Origin: Phycisphaeraceae bacterium
GTDB lineage: Bacteria; Planctomycetota; Phycisphaerae; Phycisphaerales; Phycisphaeraceae
Assembly (NCBI GenBank): GCA_002686995.1
Contig: NYZC01000406.1
Coordinates: forward strand, 1-35,999
Length of the DNA stretch: 35,999 nucleotides
Direction: 5' to 3'
Part shown: in pieces, positions 8,017-15,866 of the stretch
How the letters are laid out: each line of letters begins with the position of its first letter
Numbering within the stretch: position 1 is the first letter of the stretch
The notes under the pieces: model-generated
What the model saw: only the letters and a program-made list of their open reading frames with translations
Database searches by the model: none
What the model was told of the DNA's origin: nothing
Program-made: the position numbers and the translations under genes

Positions 8017-8622
8017 CTAGAGCAGGTAGAGAATCGGGAAGAGGAAGATCCACACCAGGTCGACGAAGTGCCAGTAGAGGCCGACGTACTCGATGCGGAG
8101 CGTGTAGTGCTCGGGGTCGCTGCGCCACAGCGACACGCCCGGCAGCAGGAACCACGCGATGGCGATCACGCCCCCGAGCACGTGGATGGCGTGCAGGCCG
8201 GTGATCGTGAAGTAGATGCCGTAGTAGATGTCGGTGCTGGGATAGATGTGGTGGCCGAACTTGTACATGTATTCGAACTGGATCTTGACGGCCAGGAAGA
8301 TCAGGGCCAGCACGATCGTGATCGCCATGTACATGCGGGCCCGGCCGAGGTTGTCGAGCTTCAGGGAGGCCCAGGCCATGACCATGCTCACGCTGGATCC
8401 GATCAGCACCGCCGTGTTGAAGGTGCCGATCCAGGTGTTGAGCGTCTTGGCGCCTTCGTGCCAGTGCTCCGGCGCGGCGCCGACGCGAAGCAGCACGTAC
8501 GCCGAGAAGAGTCCGCCGAACAGCATCACCTCGGACGCCAGGAACAGCCACATGCCGAGCTTGCCGTTCGTGAGGCCCGTGTCTTCGCGCGGCTTCGTGA
8601 TGTAGGGGATCAGTTCAGACAA
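8017..8622 (-). CDS. coxC: Cytochrome c oxidase subunit III
   Basis: A 201-residue five-helix subunit III. Conserved family segments are visible: KLGMWLFLASEVMLFGGLF near the start, TITGLHAIHVLGG in the centre, and YVGLYWHFVDLVWIFLFP at the end. The length matches the short five-helix form rather than the seven-helix mitochondrial type. The start codon is TTG at 8622, preceded by GAGG seven bases upstream. The 45-base gap to the coxA stop holds a 10-bp palindrome, ATTCGCGAAT. Confidence 0.95.
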   Translation of the reverse strand: MSELIPYITKPREDTGLTNGKLGMWLFLASEVMLFGGLFSAYVLLRVGAAPEHWHEGAKTLNTWIGTFNTAVLIGSSVSMVMAWASLKLDNLGRARMYMAITIVLALIFLAVKIQFEYMYKFGHHIYPSTDIYYGIYFTITGLHAIHVLGGVIAIAWFLLPGVSLWRSDPEHYTLRIEYVGLYWHFVDLVWIFLFPILYLL

Positions 8623-8667
8623 GGAAGGGCCTCAATCGGAATTCGCGAATCGCAAATCGAAAATGAA

Positions 8668-10425
8668 CTAGGCGCTCTGCGGGTCGGCCTGGGCGATGAA
8701 GCCGTCGGGCTTCGACGGGTCGTACGCGTAGGCGTCCCGGTACGCGGCCACGGGCTTCGGGAAGTTGCCGTGCGGCGGCGGTGACGGCGCCGACCACTCG
8801 AGCGTCGTCGACTGCCAGGGGTTCTCCGCGATCTTCTCGCCCTTCTTCAGGCTGAGGAAGAAGTTCACGATGAAGACCAGCTGCACGAGGCCCAGGATCC
8901 ACGCCGACCATGAGGTGACCAGGTTCCAGCCTTGCCCGGCCTGGCCGTGCACGTACTCCGTCTGGTCGTAAAGGCGCCGGGACACGCCGCCCAGGCCCAT
9001 GAAGATCATGGGCAGGAAGATGCCGTTCATGCAGATGAACGACGGCCAGAAGTGGATCTTGCCCCACAGCTCGCTCATCTTCCGGCCGGTGGCCTTGGGG
9101 TACCAGAAGTAGACGCCGGCGAACAGCGCGAACAGCGTGCCCGGCGCGACGACGTAGTGGAAGTGCCCGATCACGTAGTAGGTGTCGTGCAGGTGAATGT
9201 CGGAGGCGGGCAGGCCGAGCGGCAGGCCGGTGAGGCCGCCGATCGCGAACATCGGCAGGAACGCCAGCGCGAACAGCATCGGCGTGTTGAAGCGGATCGA
9301 GGCGCCCCAGAGGCTGAGCAGCAGGCACGTGAGGATCACCACCGAGGGAATCGAGATGATCATCGTCGTGGCCGCGAAGAACGTGGACATGTTCTCGCCC
9401 ATGCCGGTGATGAACATGTGGTGCGCCCACACGACGAACGACATGAAGCCGAGGAACAGGATCGCGTAGATCAGCGACCGGTAGCCCCAGAGCGGCTTGC
9501 GGGTGTTGCTGGCGATGACCTCGGCGACCACGCCCATCCCCGGCAGGATCAGCACGTACACCTCCGGGTGGGCCAGGAACCAGAACAGGTGCTGCCAGAG
9601 CAGCGGGTTGCCGCTGCCGCTGTTCTCGACCGGTTCGCCACCGAACACCAGGCCCGTGGGCAGGAAGAAGCTGGTTCCCGCGATCTGGTCCATCAGCTGC
9701 AGGATCGCGGCGGCCTCCAGCGGGGGGAACGCCAGCAGCAGCAGGAACGAGGTGACGAACTGGGCCCACACGAAGAACGGCAGGCGGAAGAAGGTCAGCC
9801 CCGGCACGCGGAGCTGTACGATCGTCACGATGATGTTGATCGAGCCGAGCAGCGACGACGTGATCAGGAAGACCATGCCGAGCAGCCACATCGTCTGGCC
9901 CCAGAACGGGTTCGCCGAGGTCAGCGGCGGGTACGACGTCCAGCCCGACTGCGCGGCGCCACCCTCCATGAAGAAGCTCGCCACCATCACGACGCCGCCG
10001 ACGAAGTAGGCCCAGTAGCTCATCATGTTGAGCTTGGGAAACGCCATGTCCGCGGCCCCGATTTGGAGCGGCACCACGAAGTTGCCGAACGCCCCGACGC
10101 TCAGCGGCACGACGCCGAGAAAGATCATGATCGTGCCGTGCATCGCGCCGAGCTGGTTGTAGAACTCGGGCGCCATCACGCCGCCAGGGACGTTCTTCTC
10201 ACCGAAGATGGTGGTCAGGATGCCGAGCGATTCGCCCGGATAGGCCAGCTGCCATCGCATGGCCAGCATGAAGCAGAAGCCGACGAACAGGAAGATGAGC
10301 GACGTGATGCCGTACTGGATGCCGATCGTCTTGTGGTCGGTCGAGAAGACATACGTGCGGATCCATCCGACGTCGTGGTGGTCGTCATGGTGATGGCCCG
10401 CGTCGTGGCCGGCGTCAGTGCTCAT
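8668..10425 (-). CDS. coxA: Cytochrome c oxidase subunit I, A1-type heme-copper oxidase
   Basis: A 585-residue, twelve-helix catalytic subunit that reduces O2 at a heme-CuB centre and pumps protons. All metal ligands are present: His96 and His423 for the low-spin heme, His421 for the high-spin heme, and His286, His335 and His336 for CuB. HPEVY (286-290) carries the Tyr290 expected to cross-link to His286, and Glu288 marks an A1-type enzyme. GAADMAFP keeps the D-channel Asp. The spacing 286-335-421 matches canonical enzymes exactly. The N-terminus is His/Asp-rich, with six His in residues 7-17, which is unusual. ATG at 10425 has an AGG upstream; the coxB stop is 13 bases away. Confidence 0.97.
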   Translation of the reverse strand: MSTDAGHDAGHHHDDHHDVGWIRTYVFSTDHKTIGIQYGITSLIFLFVGFCFMLAMRWQLAYPGESLGILTTIFGEKNVPGGVMAPEFYNQLGAMHGTIMIFLGVVPLSVGAFGNFVVPLQIGAADMAFPKLNMMSYWAYFVGGVVMVASFFMEGGAAQSGWTSYPPLTSANPFWGQTMWLLGMVFLITSSLLGSINIIVTIVQLRVPGLTFFRLPFFVWAQFVTSFLLLLAFPPLEAAAILQLMDQIAGTSFFLPTGLVFGGEPVENSGSGNPLLWQHLFWFLAHPEVYVLILPGMGVVAEVIASNTRKPLWGYRSLIYAILFLGFMSFVVWAHHMFITGMGENMSTFFAATTMIISIPSVVILTCLLLSLWGASIRFNTPMLFALAFLPMFAIGGLTGLPLGLPASDIHLHDTYYVIGHFHYVVAPGTLFALFAGVYFWYPKATGRKMSELWGKIHFWPSFICMNGIFLPMIFMGLGGVSRRLYDQTEYVHGQAGQGWNLVTSWSAWILGLVQLVFIVNFFLSLKKGEKIAENPWQSTTLEWSAPSPPPHGNFPKPVAAYRDAYAYDPSKPDGFIAQADPQSA

Positions 10426-10438
10426 GGCTGGTTACCTG

Positions 10439-11491
10439 TCACTCTTCTTCCTCTTCTTCTTCCATGTCCTCGTCTTCCTCCTCGTCCTCATCTTCGTCCT
10501 CATCTTCGTCCTCGTCGTCGAAGTCGAGCGCCGCCTTCTTTCTGGCCATCCAGCCGTCGAACTGCTCCTGCGTCTCGATCGTCAGGTAGCCGCGCATCTG
10601 GAAGTGGGTCAGGCCGCACAGCTGGGCGCAGGCGATCTCGGTCGGGACCGCGGGGGCGGCCCGGATGGTCGCGACCTCGTTCTCGACGAGGCTCGCGAGC
10701 ACCTCCTCGGTCACGTCGTCACCCTTTTCGACGAGGGTGCTGCCGTCGGCGGACTTGACCGGATCCATCGCGATGTGGTTCTTCAGGTAAACGATGGCGC
10801 CGGGACTGACCTCGTAGTTCGTGGCCATCTCCTCGCGGATCTGGTCGGTGGTCTTCACCGCCTTGAACCAGACCGGGATCATCATGCCCGGGATGGTGTC
10901 CTGCTTCACCCGCAGCAGCGGGAGGCTGAAACTGTGGATCACGTCCTTGCTCGTCACGTGCACCAGCACGTCGCGGTCGACGGGCACGTGAAGCTGGTTC
11001 GTCGACAGGATGTCGTCACGGCTGTCGGGGTGGCTGCGATCGAGCCCGATCGGGTTGTCGTCGAGGTGCTCGAGATCGGTCGGGCCGAACTTACCGTCGT
11101 CGCCGGGATAGTGGACGTGCCACAGGAACTGCTCGGCGATGACGCGCACGACGACCGCTTGCTCGGTGGACGGGGCGCTATCGACGCCCCTGGACTGCGC
11201 CCAGATCGGAATGGAGAAGAACAGCAGCAGGATCGCCTCGATCACGACCACGGCGATCTCCGAGTACTTCGAGGCCTTCGCCTTCGGCAGCGCGATCACG
11301 GGCTGGTGCCCGGGGCGCGCTCGGAACTTCACCAGGCAGTAGACGAAGAAGAGGCCCCATCCGACGAAGAGCACGGCCATGAACCAGTGAAGCAGGACGA
11401 TCAGCGTGTCGATCGAACTGCCGTGGCTCGAGGCGTCGGGGGGCAGCCACCAGTGGAATCCCGTGGCCAGAATAGGGTTGGCGGTGATCAT
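10439..11491 (-). CDS. coxB: Cytochrome c oxidase subunit II with enlarged CuA domain and acidic tail
   Basis: A 350-residue subunit II: two membrane helices (about 27-52 and 77-98) and a periplasmic CuA domain that takes electrons from a soluble donor. CuA ligands are His186, Cys288, Cys292, His296 and Met299. Three things are odd. The usual CxExC is CAQLC, so Gln290 replaces the Glu. His186 and Cys288 are 102 residues apart instead of roughly 35, implying an insertion of about 65 residues (around 215-280). The last 28 residues (323-350) are all Asp/Glu except one Phe and one Met. There is no fused cytochrome c domain. The tail is encoded by simple GAC/GAG repeats and may vary in length. Confidence 0.93.
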   Translation of the reverse strand: MITANPILATGFHWWLPPDASSHGSSIDTLIVLLHWFMAVLFVGWGLFFVYCLVKFRARPGHQPVIALPKAKASKYSEIAVVVIEAILLLFFSIPIWAQSRGVDSAPSTEQAVVVRVIAEQFLWHVHYPGDDGKFGPTDLEHLDDNPIGLDRSHPDSRDDILSTNQLHVPVDRDVLVHVTSKDVIHSFSLPLLRVKQDTIPGMMIPVWFKAVKTTDQIREEMATNYEVSPGAIVYLKNHIAMDPVKSADGSTLVEKGDDVTEEVLASLVENEVATIRAAPAVPTEIACAQLCGLTHFQMRGYLTIETQEQFDGWMARKKAALDFDDEDEDEDEDEDEEEDEDMEEEEEEE

Positions 11492-11640
11492 GAACGACTA
11501 GTTGTTCGCAACGGTGATCGGCATGAAGGGAGAGCGGTCCCGGCTGGAACGGCCGGAATACCGGCCCGGAGAAGGCAAGAGTGTCAGGGGTCAGGGGTCG
11601 GGGGCCGGGTGTCAAGACGCGCGGCCCCGGAGCGGGCGGA

Positions 11641-12447
11641 TCAGGACTTTTTCTTCTTTTTCTTCTTCTTCTTTTTCTTGAAGGTGAACTCCACCTCGGC
11701 CGGTCCGCCCTCGGACACGGTGACGGTCGCGGTCTTCTCGACGGGCTTGTACTTCTTGTGCTCGTGCCAGACCGTCAACTCGTACTCGCCGGCCGGCAGG
11801 CCGCGAATCTCGAAGGTGCCCTTCTCCTGCGTGACCGCGAAGAACGGGTGCGACATGACGTGGACGTAGGCGCCCATCCAGGTGTGCACCTGGCAGGAGT
11901 ACTTCACGCCCATCTCCGGCTTCTTGAGCACCTGGTTCAGCGGCTTGCTGCCCTTGGCCATCCCGGCGTTGTCCTTGCCGTTTTTCTTGCTCTTGCGCTG
12001 GACGTTGTGGGTCGTCGCGTCGCTGTTGCGAATCTCCAGCGTCTGCTTCGCCACGATGCCGCTGACGTGGGGGATGTAGCGGCACCCGATCTGGTCGAGG
12101 ATGGCCGGCTTGTCCGGCACGTCGAACGACTTGCCTTCCAGCCCCTTGCTGACGAAGACGAAGACGTTCTGAAGCGTCCCGTCCTCGTTGACGACCGAAC
12201 GCTCGTTCAGCAGGGGCACGTCCTTGTGCATCTTCGCGCACTGGCGGTCGGCGTCGACGTCGACCGGCTTGCGCTTGTAAGGCTTGCCGGAGAACTTGAC
12301 GACGCCCTTGATCGTGCCGCCGGTGCCGTCGATGCCGCCGATGTCGATCCTGGGCCCTTTCGACTCCTCGGCCGTCGCCACCATCGCCAGCAGGGGCAGG
12401 ATGGCCGCCGCCATCACCAGCGTCTTTCGTATCGGGTCGTGCACCAT
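11641..12447 (-). CDS. Secreted type-1-copper (amicyanin-like) protein with polylysine tail
   Basis: A 268-residue exported protein with a signal peptide (about 1-26, MAAAILPLLAMVATA). It has a cupredoxin-like domain followed by a carboxypeptidase-regulatory-like beta domain (FEIRGLPAGEYELTVWHEH). Probable copper ligands are His147, Cys185, His188 and Met191. The C-x2-H-x2-M spacing and the 38-residue His-to-Cys gap match amicyanin closely (Cys92, His95, Met98, His53). The protein ends in eleven lysines and one serine. The ATG at 12447 follows AGAGGAAAA, a good ribosome site; an ATG at 12471 would add eight residues. A weak TTGCAA-N17-TACCCT lies upstream on this strand. It is 149 bases ahead of coxB on the same strand, so an electron-donor role to the oxidase is plausible but unproven. 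Confidence 0.8.
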   Translation of the reverse strand: MVHDPIRKTLVMAAAILPLLAMVATAEESKGPRIDIGGIDGTGGTIKGVVKFSGKPYKRKPVDVDADRQCAKMHKDVPLLNERSVVNEDGTLQNVFVFVSKGLEGKSFDVPDKPAILDQIGCRYIPHVSGIVAKQTLEIRNSDATTHNVQRKSKKNGKDNAGMAKGSKPLNQVLKKPEMGVKYSCQVHTWMGAYVHVMSHPFFAVTQEKGTFEIRGLPAGEYELTVWHEHKKYKPVEKTATVTVSEGGPAEVEFTFKKKKKKKKKKKS

Positions 12448-12599
12448 GTCGGATTTTCCTCTGCTCAACATTGGGGGGTCCCTCCCGGGCGGTCGCCGCG
12501 GTGGCCCGCGGGGGCTACGGAAACCGGGAGGGGCATCAGGGTACGGCCCGCGCCGGGACGTTGCAAATAGCTCATATCGGACACCGTGGTGGTGATTAT

Positions 12600-13625
12600 T
12601 TATAGCTCCGGGCCGGTCGGCGGCCCACCGGATGCCGCCGTCCGGCGGACCTCCTCGGTCATCCTCAGAACGATCCAGGGGAGGTTGACGGCGACGCTGA
12701 CGTGGTTGCCCTCCAGCCAGACGTGGTGCTCCGCGTCGAGGCGGGCCGCCGACGCCAGGGCCCGGGCGCTGGCCGGCGGCACGACCCGGTCCCGGGTGGC
12801 CGAGTACAGCCAGGTCCGACGCCGATCGAGGCGGTGGGCGAGGCGGACCGGTTCCACGCGGGCCACGATCCGGCTCAGGCGCGAGCCGGTGAGCCCGCGT
12901 TGGCGCATTCGGCGCCGCAGGCCGGGCAGGTCGCGCATGCGCTGCTTCAGCAGGTTCTCCAGGTCGCCGCCGGCCAGGAGGATGAACACGGGGGCGAAAC
13001 GGTTGTCGATCGCCGCGGTGACCGATGCGATGAAGCCGCCGAGGCTCGTGCCGACCAGGCCGACGTGCTCGCCGTCGACGTGGGGGCACGCAGCGATGGC
13101 GTCGGCGGCTCGTCGTGCGTCAACGATCGCCTGCCGCAGAAGCACCACCGCGCTGTCGAGGCCCGGCCGGCTCTTCGCGGTCCGCCGGCTGTTGTAGCCG
13201 GGCAGGTGCATGGCGAACGCATGGATGCCGTTGTGCGCGAAGTAACCCGCCATCGCGCGGGTGGCGACCATCTGGCCGTCCAGGGCGTGCAGCAGGAGCA
13301 CGGCCGGGCCGGGCACCGGCGCGCCGCTCGCGTCGCGCGCCACGAACCACTCCAGCGTGACCCGGTCGTTGACGCGGTCGCCGCTCGGGACCGGCGAGGG
13401 GAACGTCACGCGCCGCGGCCATGCGGGCGCCGCGAGCCTCACTTCGAACGCGACGGGCTCCCACGCGAGGTCCTCGAGCATGGCGCGGCCGTCGGCCGTC
13501 GCGTCGCGCGCCGGGTCGAGCGAGTCGCGCGCAGCGAGAACGACCGGCCTGCCGGCGTCGCGCCCGAGCGCGCTGTCCGCGACGATGACGGTGACCAGGG
13601 CGATGGCGAGCGGTGCGCGGTGCAT
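12600..13625 (-). CDS. Exported alpha/beta hydrolase
   Basis: A 341-residue alpha/beta-hydrolase-fold protein with a short signal peptide. The nucleophile elbow is GLVGTSLGGF, with Ser in GTSLGG. The likely acid is in TRDRVVPP and the His in EGNHVSV, giving a full Ser-Asp-His triad in the right order. The oxyanion region reads LLLHALDGQM. The sequence resembles dienelactone-hydrolase or acyl-peptidase-like enzymes without a clear substrate. It is transcribed in the same direction as the respiratory block but lies 152 bases upstream, so it may or may not share its transcript. It is divergent from the zinc-ribbon gene. Confidence 0.8.
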   Translation of the reverse strand: MHRAPLAIALVTVIVADSALGRDAGRPVVLAARDSLDPARDATADGRAMLEDLAWEPVAFEVRLAAPAWPRRVTFPSPVPSGDRVNDRVTLEWFVARDASGAPVPGPAVLLLHALDGQMVATRAMAGYFAHNGIHAFAMHLPGYNSRRTAKSRPGLDSAVVLLRQAIVDARRAADAIAACPHVDGEHVGLVGTSLGGFIASVTAAIDNRFAPVFILLAGGDLENLLKQRMRDLPGLRRRMRQRGLTGSRLSRIVARVEPVRLAHRLDRRRTWLYSATRDRVVPPASARALASAARLDAEHHVWLEGNHVSVAVNLPWIVLRMTEEVRRTAASGGPPTGPEL

Positions 13626-13841
13626 TGCCTGATCTTATGACCGGTGGACGGGTGGCTCCAGACGCGGGAGCCGGGGCGCGGATCGAGCGTCCGTCCTGTT
13701 TCTGGTTCGGTGCGCGTGCCACCCGCGGGTCTGATGCGCCGCACGTCGAGGCCCGATGCAGCGCCACGTCGCGCCCTGACATCCGGACCCCGACCCCCGA
13801 TTCCCGGCCCCCCCCGGGTCTCGAGCGTAGAATGGCCCACC
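13626..13841. other. Divergent intergenic region
   Basis: This 216-base gap separates the hydrolase (-) and zinc-ribbon (+) genes and must hold both promoters. It contains a GACCCC/GACCCCC-type heptamer stretch near 13780-13800 and a run of eight C at 13808-13815. No convincing -35/-10 pair was identified. Confidence 0.4.
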
Positions 13842-15485
13842 ATGGCGATCGTCGTTCAGTGCCAATGCGGCAAGGGCCTGCGCGTGCGGGACGAGAGCGC
13901 GGGCAAGCGCGTCCGGTGCCCGTCCTGCGGCGAGGTCATGTTGGTGCCGGGCGAGCAGGTCGCGCCGCGCGCTGCGGCCCCGTCCCGAGTGGCGCCGCCC
14001 GCCGCGAACGCGTGCAAGGCGTGCGGCAAGCGCGTGCCCGTCGGCGTGCTGGTCTGCCCCGAATGCGGCTTCAGCGCCCAGACGAACTCGTACGTCAAGA
14101 AGCAGGCGGCGCGGGCGGTCGGCTCGGGCCCGAAGGTTTTCTTCAGCCTGCTCGGCATCGATTTCACGCCGGTCAAGGTCGTGATCGCGGTCGTCCTGCT
14201 CGCGGCCGTCATCTTCGCGGGGGTGTGGTACTTCACCGGGCCGGGCCGGGAAACGCGCATCGTCAGCGCAAAGCGCCTGGCGGGGGTGGTCGCGCTCGAT
14301 ACGGTGTCCGTGCTGCAACCCGCGGACCTTCGCCTGGGCAGCTTCAATTTGAGTGGCGACGCCGGCGCCGGCGTGAAGGTCGCGCCCGGGATGAAGGTCC
14401 CCAGCGGCGTGGAGGTGTCGACCGGGGACGCGCTGTCGGTCGGCGGCGCCGAGAAGCTGATCGTGACGCGCGAGGATCCGGCCGGGCGCTACCTGCTCGT
14501 CGACGTCGAGCTTTCCCAGGGCTTCCTGCGCAAGAACGATATGGAGGCCGACCTGGACGTCGTCTTCTTCGGCGACCGGTTCACGCTCGAGGGGCCGGGC
14601 GGTCCGATCCCGGGCATGGTGCTCAAGTCGATGATCGGCAGCGGCGAGACGATCGACCTGGTCAATGCGAAGAGCTCGAACTACCGGAAGCTGATGCCGC
14701 CGGGTTTCGTGCCGAGTTCCGAGAAGCTCAACCGGCGTCACGGCGGCGTCGCGTCGGGCCAGCTGCGCTACAACCCGACGACGGGACTCGACGGCAAGCT
14801 CGAGTTCATCGTGTTCGGCTTTCAGACCGACGCGCCGGGCGTAAGCGGCATGGAAGCCGACGGGCGCCTGGCGATGAAGGATCGCGAGGGGATCGACGTC
14901 GACTACCTGTACAACGGCGATCACCTGAAGGTGCTGTGGAGTCCGGAGGCGACGGGATGGCACAGCCCGCCGAAGTTCTTCCGGCGCCAGGCGGTATCGC
15001 CGTTTCACAAGTTTCCCGTCACGCTGCTGTTCGAGCTGCCCCCCGACGAGGGTGGGCAGTACGAGCTGAAGTGCGGCACACGCCGCCTCGGACGGATCGA
15101 TCCGGAGCTCACGAAGCCGCCGAAGCGGCACAAGGTCAACCGCAGCAAGCCGCAGGGCTACGTCGACGCGCTGCTGCGGACCCGGCAGAAGGCGCGTGAC
15201 GTGCAGGCGGGCGCGATCATGCACGGGATCAGCCAGGCGATGCGGATGTACGTCGATGAGTACGGCGACATGCCCGAGCGGCTGGAGCAGCTGAGCCCGT
15301 ACCTCTCGGGCTTCGACCAGGTGATGAGAAGCCCCCGAACCGGAAAGAAGGATCGGTTCATCTACGAGCGCCCCGAGCCGGGCGCGCCGGCGAAGACGGT
15401 CGTGATCTACGAGTCACTGAACGGCAAGCCGGACAAGGAGGGATCGGTGCTGTATGCGGACCTGTCGGTGAAGGTGGCGAGGTAG
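13842..15485 (+). CDS. Double zinc-ribbon single-pass membrane protein with pseudopilin-like C-terminus
   Basis: A 547-residue protein of a type common in planctomycetes. Two zinc ribbons sit at the N-terminus: Cys7/Cys9 with Cys26/Cys29, and Cys58/Cys61 with Cys72/Cys75. One transmembrane helix follows (about 111-128), then a ~320-residue extracytoplasmic region without a recognised fold. The C-terminal ~100 residues resemble the periplasmic part of type II secretion G-type pseudopilins (AMRMYVDEYGDMPERLEQL, then SPRTGKKDRFIYERPE). The ATG at 13842 (MAIVVQCQCGKG) is chosen because the first ribbon begins right there; upstream in-frame sequence is low-complexity. The ribbons would be cytosolic and the pseudopilin-like part outside. 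Function is unknown. Confidence 0.8.
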   Translation: MAIVVQCQCGKGLRVRDESAGKRVRCPSCGEVMLVPGEQVAPRAAAPSRVAPPAANACKACGKRVPVGVLVCPECGFSAQTNSYVKKQAARAVGSGPKVFFSLLGIDFTPVKVVIAVVLLAAVIFAGVWYFTGPGRETRIVSAKRLAGVVALDTVSVLQPADLRLGSFNLSGDAGAGVKVAPGMKVPSGVEVSTGDALSVGGAEKLIVTREDPAGRYLLVDVELSQGFLRKNDMEADLDVVFFGDRFTLEGPGGPIPGMVLKSMIGSGETIDLVNAKSSNYRKLMPPGFVPSSEKLNRRHGGVASGQLRYNPTTGLDGKLEFIVFGFQTDAPGVSGMEADGRLAMKDREGIDVDYLYNGDHLKVLWSPEATGWHSPPKFFRRQAVSPFHKFPVTLLFELPPDEGGQYELKCGTRRLGRIDPELTKPPKRHKVNRSKPQGYVDALLRTRQKARDVQAGAIMHGISQAMRMYVDEYGDMPERLEQLSPYLSGFDQVMRSPRTGKKDRFIYERPEPGAPAKTVVIYESLNGKPDKEGSVLYADLSVKVAR

Positions 15486-15514
15486 GGTTTCGGGTTCCGG
15501 GGTCCGATTTTCGT

Positions 15515-15692
15515 AGGAGCCGACGGCGCGCGATGCGCCGCGGGGGCGCATGTTGCTCGGTCCGCGGTCCACCCGCCGGCTGACGCCGGCGGTTCGTCAA
15601 CGAGTGACTCGGCGAACCGCGCGGCGTAAGCCGGCGTAAGCCCGCGGGTCGGATGCCATGAGCACGATCTGACCAATAGAAGCCGCAGAGAT
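15515..15692 (-). repeat. Dispersed intergenic repeat, copy A (inverted relative to copy B)
   Basis: Read on the minus strand, this segment matches bases 23765-23887 on the plus strand. Shared blocks in order are ATCTCTGCGG, TCAGATCG, TCATGGCAT, CGACCCGCGGGCT, GGGTGGACCGCG and GCGGCGCATCGCGCGCCGTC. Copy A has extra bases in the middle, including a perfect hairpin CCGCCGGC-TGAC-GCCGGCGG at 15573-15592. It lies just after the zinc-ribbon gene. Confidence 0.8.
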
Positions 15693-15732
15693 CGGCACCG
15701 ACGCCCCCGACACCGGCCCCCCCCCGGTGCCG
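15693..15732. repeat. Inverted repeat around a nine-C tract
   Basis: CGGCACCG (15693-15700) and CGGTGCCG (15725-15732) are perfectly complementary and enclose 24 bases ending in a run of C at 15717-15725. No T-run follows, so a classic terminator is not supported. Confidence 0.5.
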
Positions 15733-15866
15733 ATAAGCCGGTCGCCGGTCCCCGCCCCCCACTTTCTGCCGATATTCCTGTCCGCCGCCGCAAACTTTCC
15801 GTCGCTTCGTGCGTCTATCGGAGAGAACGCGGTCCGACCGGGCCTCGCCGCTGAAAGGACACGATC

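Larger units (their letters stand above)
15486..15866. other. 381-base intergenic region with repeat copy A and C-tract
   Basis: No gene is seen. The stretch holds a ~178-base dispersed repeat (15515-15692), a perfect 8-bp inverted repeat enclosing a nine-C tract (15693-15732), and the ribosome site of the A2M gene (AAAGGA, seven bases before ATG). Confidence 0.6.

Noticed and set aside
8932-10758. A 600-codon open frame on the plus strand opposite coxA and coxB
   Set aside because: It is the antisense of coxA and coxB, whose metal ligands are all in place. The peptide is rich in Arg, Glu and Gln and has no family features.
11641-11690. Polylysine tail as a frameshift or sequencing artefact
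   Set aside because: The codons mix AAG and AAA and end in TCC TGA in frame. The run is not a single-base homopolymer, so a simple indel error is less likely, though strain comparison would settle it.
12448-13089. N-terminal extension of the copper protein frame toward 13089
   Set aside because: The extension is Pro/Arg-rich and overlaps the hydrolase gene. A signal peptide and a good ribosome site support the start at 12447.
13808-13815. C-tract upstream of the zinc-ribbon gene as a phase-variation switch
   Set aside because: The run is only eight bases, lies outside a clear promoter spacer, and similar C-tracts are scattered in this GC-rich intergenic DNA.
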